From Chloroflexota bacterium (GTDB taxonomy: Bacteria; Chloroflexota; UBA11872; VXOZ01): 43,289 nt of DNA. Both the position numbers and the translations under genes were made by a program. This document shows, piece by piece, positions 41,246 to 43,289 of the stretch; position 1 is the stretch's first letter; every line of letters starts with the position of its first letter. The notes under the pieces are model-generated. The model did not search any database and was not told the origin of the DNA. It saw nothing but the letters and a program-made list of their open reading frames with translations. The stretch is taken from contig JAAXIC010000037.1 in the NCBI GenBank assembly GCA_012270555.1, forward strand, positions 1 through 43,289. The letters are read 5' to 3'.

Positions 41246-41279
41246 CCCTCACCCTGGCCCTCTTCCACGTGGAGAGGGT
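41246..41279. repeat. REP-like palindrome, CCCTCACCCTGGCCC form
   Basis: CCCTCACCCTGG, then CCCTCTTCCACGTGGAGAGGG with arms CCCTCT-CCAC/GTGG-AGAGGG. Confidence 0.65.
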
Positions 41280-41359
41280 GGAACAACGGTGGTTGGGCAA
41301 CTGTTAAAAACTATCAAATGACGACATCAAGCATCAGCAAGCTTCGGCATGATTCGTCG

Positions 41360-42121
41360 CTACACCCCCAAGTAGGCCTTAATCACCTTTGGTTGGCTTA
41401 GTACCTCGTCAACATCACCCTCGGCCAGCAGGCTGCCGCTATCCAGCACGATCAAGTGATCGGAAAGCTCGCGCACGATATCCATGTTGTGGGAGATGAA
41501 AACGATGGTGTCGCCCTGTTCCCGCATGCGGTTTAGAATCTCCTTCACCTTCACCACCATCTCCGGAAAGAGGCCGGCGAACGGCTCGTCGAAGAGGTAG
41601 ATGTTCGCCTCCATGGCCATGGCGCGCCCGATTTCCAGCAGCTTGCGCTGACCGTAGGATAAGTTCTCCGCCAGGGCGTCCCGCTTGTCCCAGAGGCCGA
41701 CGTTTTCCAGAATGCCCCGCGCCCGGTCCCGTTGCATTGGCTTCACGCGCTCCAGCATCGCCGGAAAGAGCCGCCGCTTGGTGAGGACCACCATGATGTT
41801 GTCCCACACGCTGACCTGGTCGAAGAGCCGCACTTCCTGAAACGTGCGGGTCAGTCCGTGTGACGGGTTTTCGTGCGCCTTCACCACTTTCAAGCTGGCG
41901 CCTTCTATGATGACGATCCCGCCGTCCAAGGGCAGCACGCCGCTCAAGAGGTTTACCAAAGTGGACTTGCCCGATCCATTCGGCCCGACGATGCTGGTCA
42001 AGCCTCGCTTGGGGATGGAGATGGAGAGCCTGCGCACGGCCTTCACCGCGCCGAAGTGCTTGGAGATGTCATCCGTCTGTATCGCGAAAGGATCGTCTAT
42101 CTTCTCAGCGCCGGGTCTCAC
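41360..42121 (-). CDS. livG: branched-chain amino acid ABC transporter, ATP-binding protein LivG-like
   Basis: A 253-residue ABC ATPase. Walker A GPNGSGKST, signature LSYGQRKLLEIGRAM (the Y-G-Q-R-K variant common in LivG), Walker B IYLFDEPFAGL and the H-loop FISHNMD. The helical insert between Walker A and signature is long, as in LivG. The GTG start (42121-42119) overlaps the livM stop in GTGA, giving translational coupling. The end is K-A-Y-L-G-V, also typical. Acts at the inner membrane face as partner of LivF. Confidence 0.93.
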   Translation of the reverse strand: MRPGAEKIDDPFAIQTDDISKHFGAVKAVRRLSISIPKRGLTSIVGPNGSGKSTLVNLLSGVLPLDGGIVIIEGASLKVVKAHENPSHGLTRTFQEVRLFDQVSVWDNIMVVLTKRRLFPAMLERVKPMQRDRARGILENVGLWDKRDALAENLSYGQRKLLEIGRAMAMEANIYLFDEPFAGLFPEMVVKVKEILNRMREQGDTIVFISHNMDIVRELSDHLIVLDSGSLLAEGDVDEVLSQPKVIKAYLGV

Positions 42122-43173
42122 AGCCTATACCTCCCTACCAAGCCCTGGGGCCGGAAGAGCATCAGCAGCACCAGGAGTATTCCCAAAACTACGAGTCTGG
42201 CTTGGCCGACGTGTATCTCGGGGAGAAACGGCAGGAAGCGCATGCCCTCTTCCAACAGCACAAAGGCCATAGCACCCAGCAAAGATCCCCAGATCGTAGC
42301 CAGCCCGCCGAGAATCACGATGGCGACGAGCAGCATCGATTCCAACAGAATGAAGGAATTCGGGTCTACGAAGCGCGTCCAGCTTGCGAACAAGCCGCCG
42401 GCCAGACCCGCCATCATGGCCGACATGGTCCATACGGCCAGCTTGTAGTGGGTGGTCCGGTAGCCAAAGACCGCGACGGCTTGCTCGTCCTCGCGGATGG
42501 CGGTCAGTACGCGCCCGAATGAAGAGGTCACGATGAGCCAAGAAAGCAGCATGATTATACCCAGCACGGCGAGGGTGAACACAAGGAACGCCAACTCGTT
42601 GTCCAGCACCCATCCGCCTACCGCCGGCCGCGGTATCTCGTGAATGCCGAACGCGCCGCGGGTGAGGCCGCGCCAATTGAGGAAGACGTTAAAGCTGATG
42701 ATGGCAAAGCCAAAGGAGACAAGGACGTAAATGTCGTCCCGGAACCGATTGAAGACCACGCCCACGGCGACGGCAATCACACCCGCAAGCAGGACGCCAA
42801 GGGGCAACGCCGCAAAGAACGGCCAGCCAAAGGTAGGGATGGCCTCGGTGCGCAATTGCTCGTATTCGGCCCGCGAGGTGAGAATCGCCACGGTGTACGC
42901 CCCGATGCCAAAGAAGCCGACATGACCGACTGAAAGGAGGCCCGTAAACCCCACGACGAGGTTCAGGCTGACACTCAAGATAGCCCAGATAGCGAAGACC
43001 GTGCCCACTGTGATGGCAAAGCCGACCCCTTGCCACAGCATGAAGCCGAGCGCCCACCCGATGATGAGGAGGTTTGCCCAAAGTTCCACGTTGCTCCTGG
43101 CGGCTGCCGCGAGTGCCTGTGGATTGCGCACCATCTGCGTAAACGATCTGTTGTGCTCTGTTTCCGCCTGCAT
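42118..43173 (-). CDS. livM: branched-chain amino acid ABC transporter permease LivM-like
   Basis: A 351-residue inner-membrane permease from ATG 43173, with about eight to nine TM helices. Family landmarks: LSVSLNLVVGFTGLLSVGHVGFFGIGAY (the G-x-x-S-x-G-H loop), RDDIYVLVSFGFAII, GLTRGAFGI and the ATPase-coupling loop RVLTAIREDEQAVAVFGY. It ends in MLFRPQGLVGR, the typical LivM/LivH tail. The frame is open further upstream to 43257, but that part overlaps livH, so ATG 43173 is preferred. It starts 5 bases after the livH stop and overlaps livG by 4 bases. Confidence 0.93.
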   Translation of the reverse strand: MQAETEHNRSFTQMVRNPQALAAAARSNVELWANLLIIGWALGFMLWQGVGFAITVGTVFAIWAILSVSLNLVVGFTGLLSVGHVGFFGIGAYTVAILTSRAEYEQLRTEAIPTFGWPFFAALPLGVLLAGVIAVAVGVVFNRFRDDIYVLVSFGFAIISFNVFLNWRGLTRGAFGIHEIPRPAVGGWVLDNELAFLVFTLAVLGIIMLLSWLIVTSSFGRVLTAIREDEQAVAVFGYRTTHYKLAVWTMSAMMAGLAGGLFASWTRFVDPNSFILLESMLLVAIVILGGLATIWGSLLGAMAFVLLEEGMRFLPFLPEIHVGQARLVVLGILLVLLMLFRPQGLVGRYRL

Positions 43174-43178
43174 CGCGT

Positions 43179-43289
43179 CTACTTTCTCGGCAAGAGGCCT
43201 TTGGGCCAAAACGATAGGAAGAGGATGAGAAGCACGAAGGAGATAACGTCGCGCCACTCGCCCGCCAGGTCCCAGATGCCGAACTGCTC
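43179..43289 (-). CDS. livH: branched-chain amino acid ABC transporter permease LivH-like, C-terminal end
   Basis: The last 36 codons of a permease cut by the window edge. The translation ends with a hydrophobic segment ISFVLLILFLSFWPKGLLPRK and TAG (key residues F-x-P-x-G-L). This tail, F-R-P-x-G-L-F-G in most relatives, closes LivH and LivM proteins. Given that livM follows, this is most likely livH. Gene order livH-livM-livG-livF is the usual one. Confidence 0.82.
   Translation of the reverse strand, partial: EQFGIWDLAGEWRDVISFVLLILFLSFWPKGLLPRK

Larger units (their letters stand above)
41029..41359. other. intergenic region livG-livF with two REP-like palindromes
   Basis: 331 bases in the middle of the liv operon. 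Apart from repeats at 41115-41146 and 41246-41279 no gene or promoter is evident. Confidence 0.55.

Overview
This 43.3 kb window is GC-rich bacterial chromosomal DNA, probably from a member of the Chloroflexota. The strongest clue is the giant membrane glycosyltransferase at 28251-32630, which joins a GT39-like half to a DUF2298 half with the YYY-M-G-H motif, an architecture best known from Chloroflexi and some archaea. The lineage call is inference. Paralogous PhyH dioxygenases, an enolase-superfamily acid-sugar dehydratase, a Gfo/Idh oxidoreductase and a KdgD-like lyase would suit a heterotroph living on organic acids and sugars, as reported for SAR202-like or sponge-associated Chloroflexota.

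Layout. 1-277 is one end of an IS5/IS427-like element. 349-5812 holds a lipoprotein, two tandem PhyH-type dioxygenases, an acid-sugar dehydratase and an SDR dehydrogenase. A tRNA-Gln(CTG) lies at 6163-6236, followed by a Fic protein and a PIG-L deacetylase. 8637-14108 is housekeeping: rsmA, pth and mfd. 14118-15253 is an accessory patch with a HigBA module and an orphan MNT nucleotidyltransferase. Next come an ABC exporter that appears to start at ATC (15878-17809), a nucleotide-sugar epimerase, and dnaG-rpoD on the minus strand (19311-22586). 23072-27936 has a Gfo/Idh-amidohydrolase pair, HicAB, a YceI lipoprotein and a KdgD-like dehydratase. 28251-36038 is a minus-strand envelope block: GT4 coupled to the GT39/DUF2298 protein, a lipoprotein and an M16 peptidase. 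mrp (36591-37664) follows. 37661-40201 is a second accessory patch, and 40219-43289 carries a liv-type transporter (livF, livG, livM and the end of livH).

The best candidate for an undescribed system is at 37661-39043. A perfect 10-bp inverted repeat around a TACAAT box precedes, in one overlapping minus-strand transcription unit, a proteasome-beta-like Ntn-fold protein with no evident catalytic Thr1, a small acidic antitoxin-like protein, and a RelE/ParE toxin. Beside it are a HigB toxin whose HigA antitoxin ends at an early stop before its DNA-binding half, and a 71-codon fragment of a second livF.

The intergenic space is full of dispersed palindromic repeats of several families. Two copies lie inside genes in frame: one in the linker of the ABC exporter and one in a loop of the DUF2298 protein. 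Four type II toxin-antitoxin loci plus Fic and MNT genes in 43 kb point to heavy accessory traffic around a conserved core.
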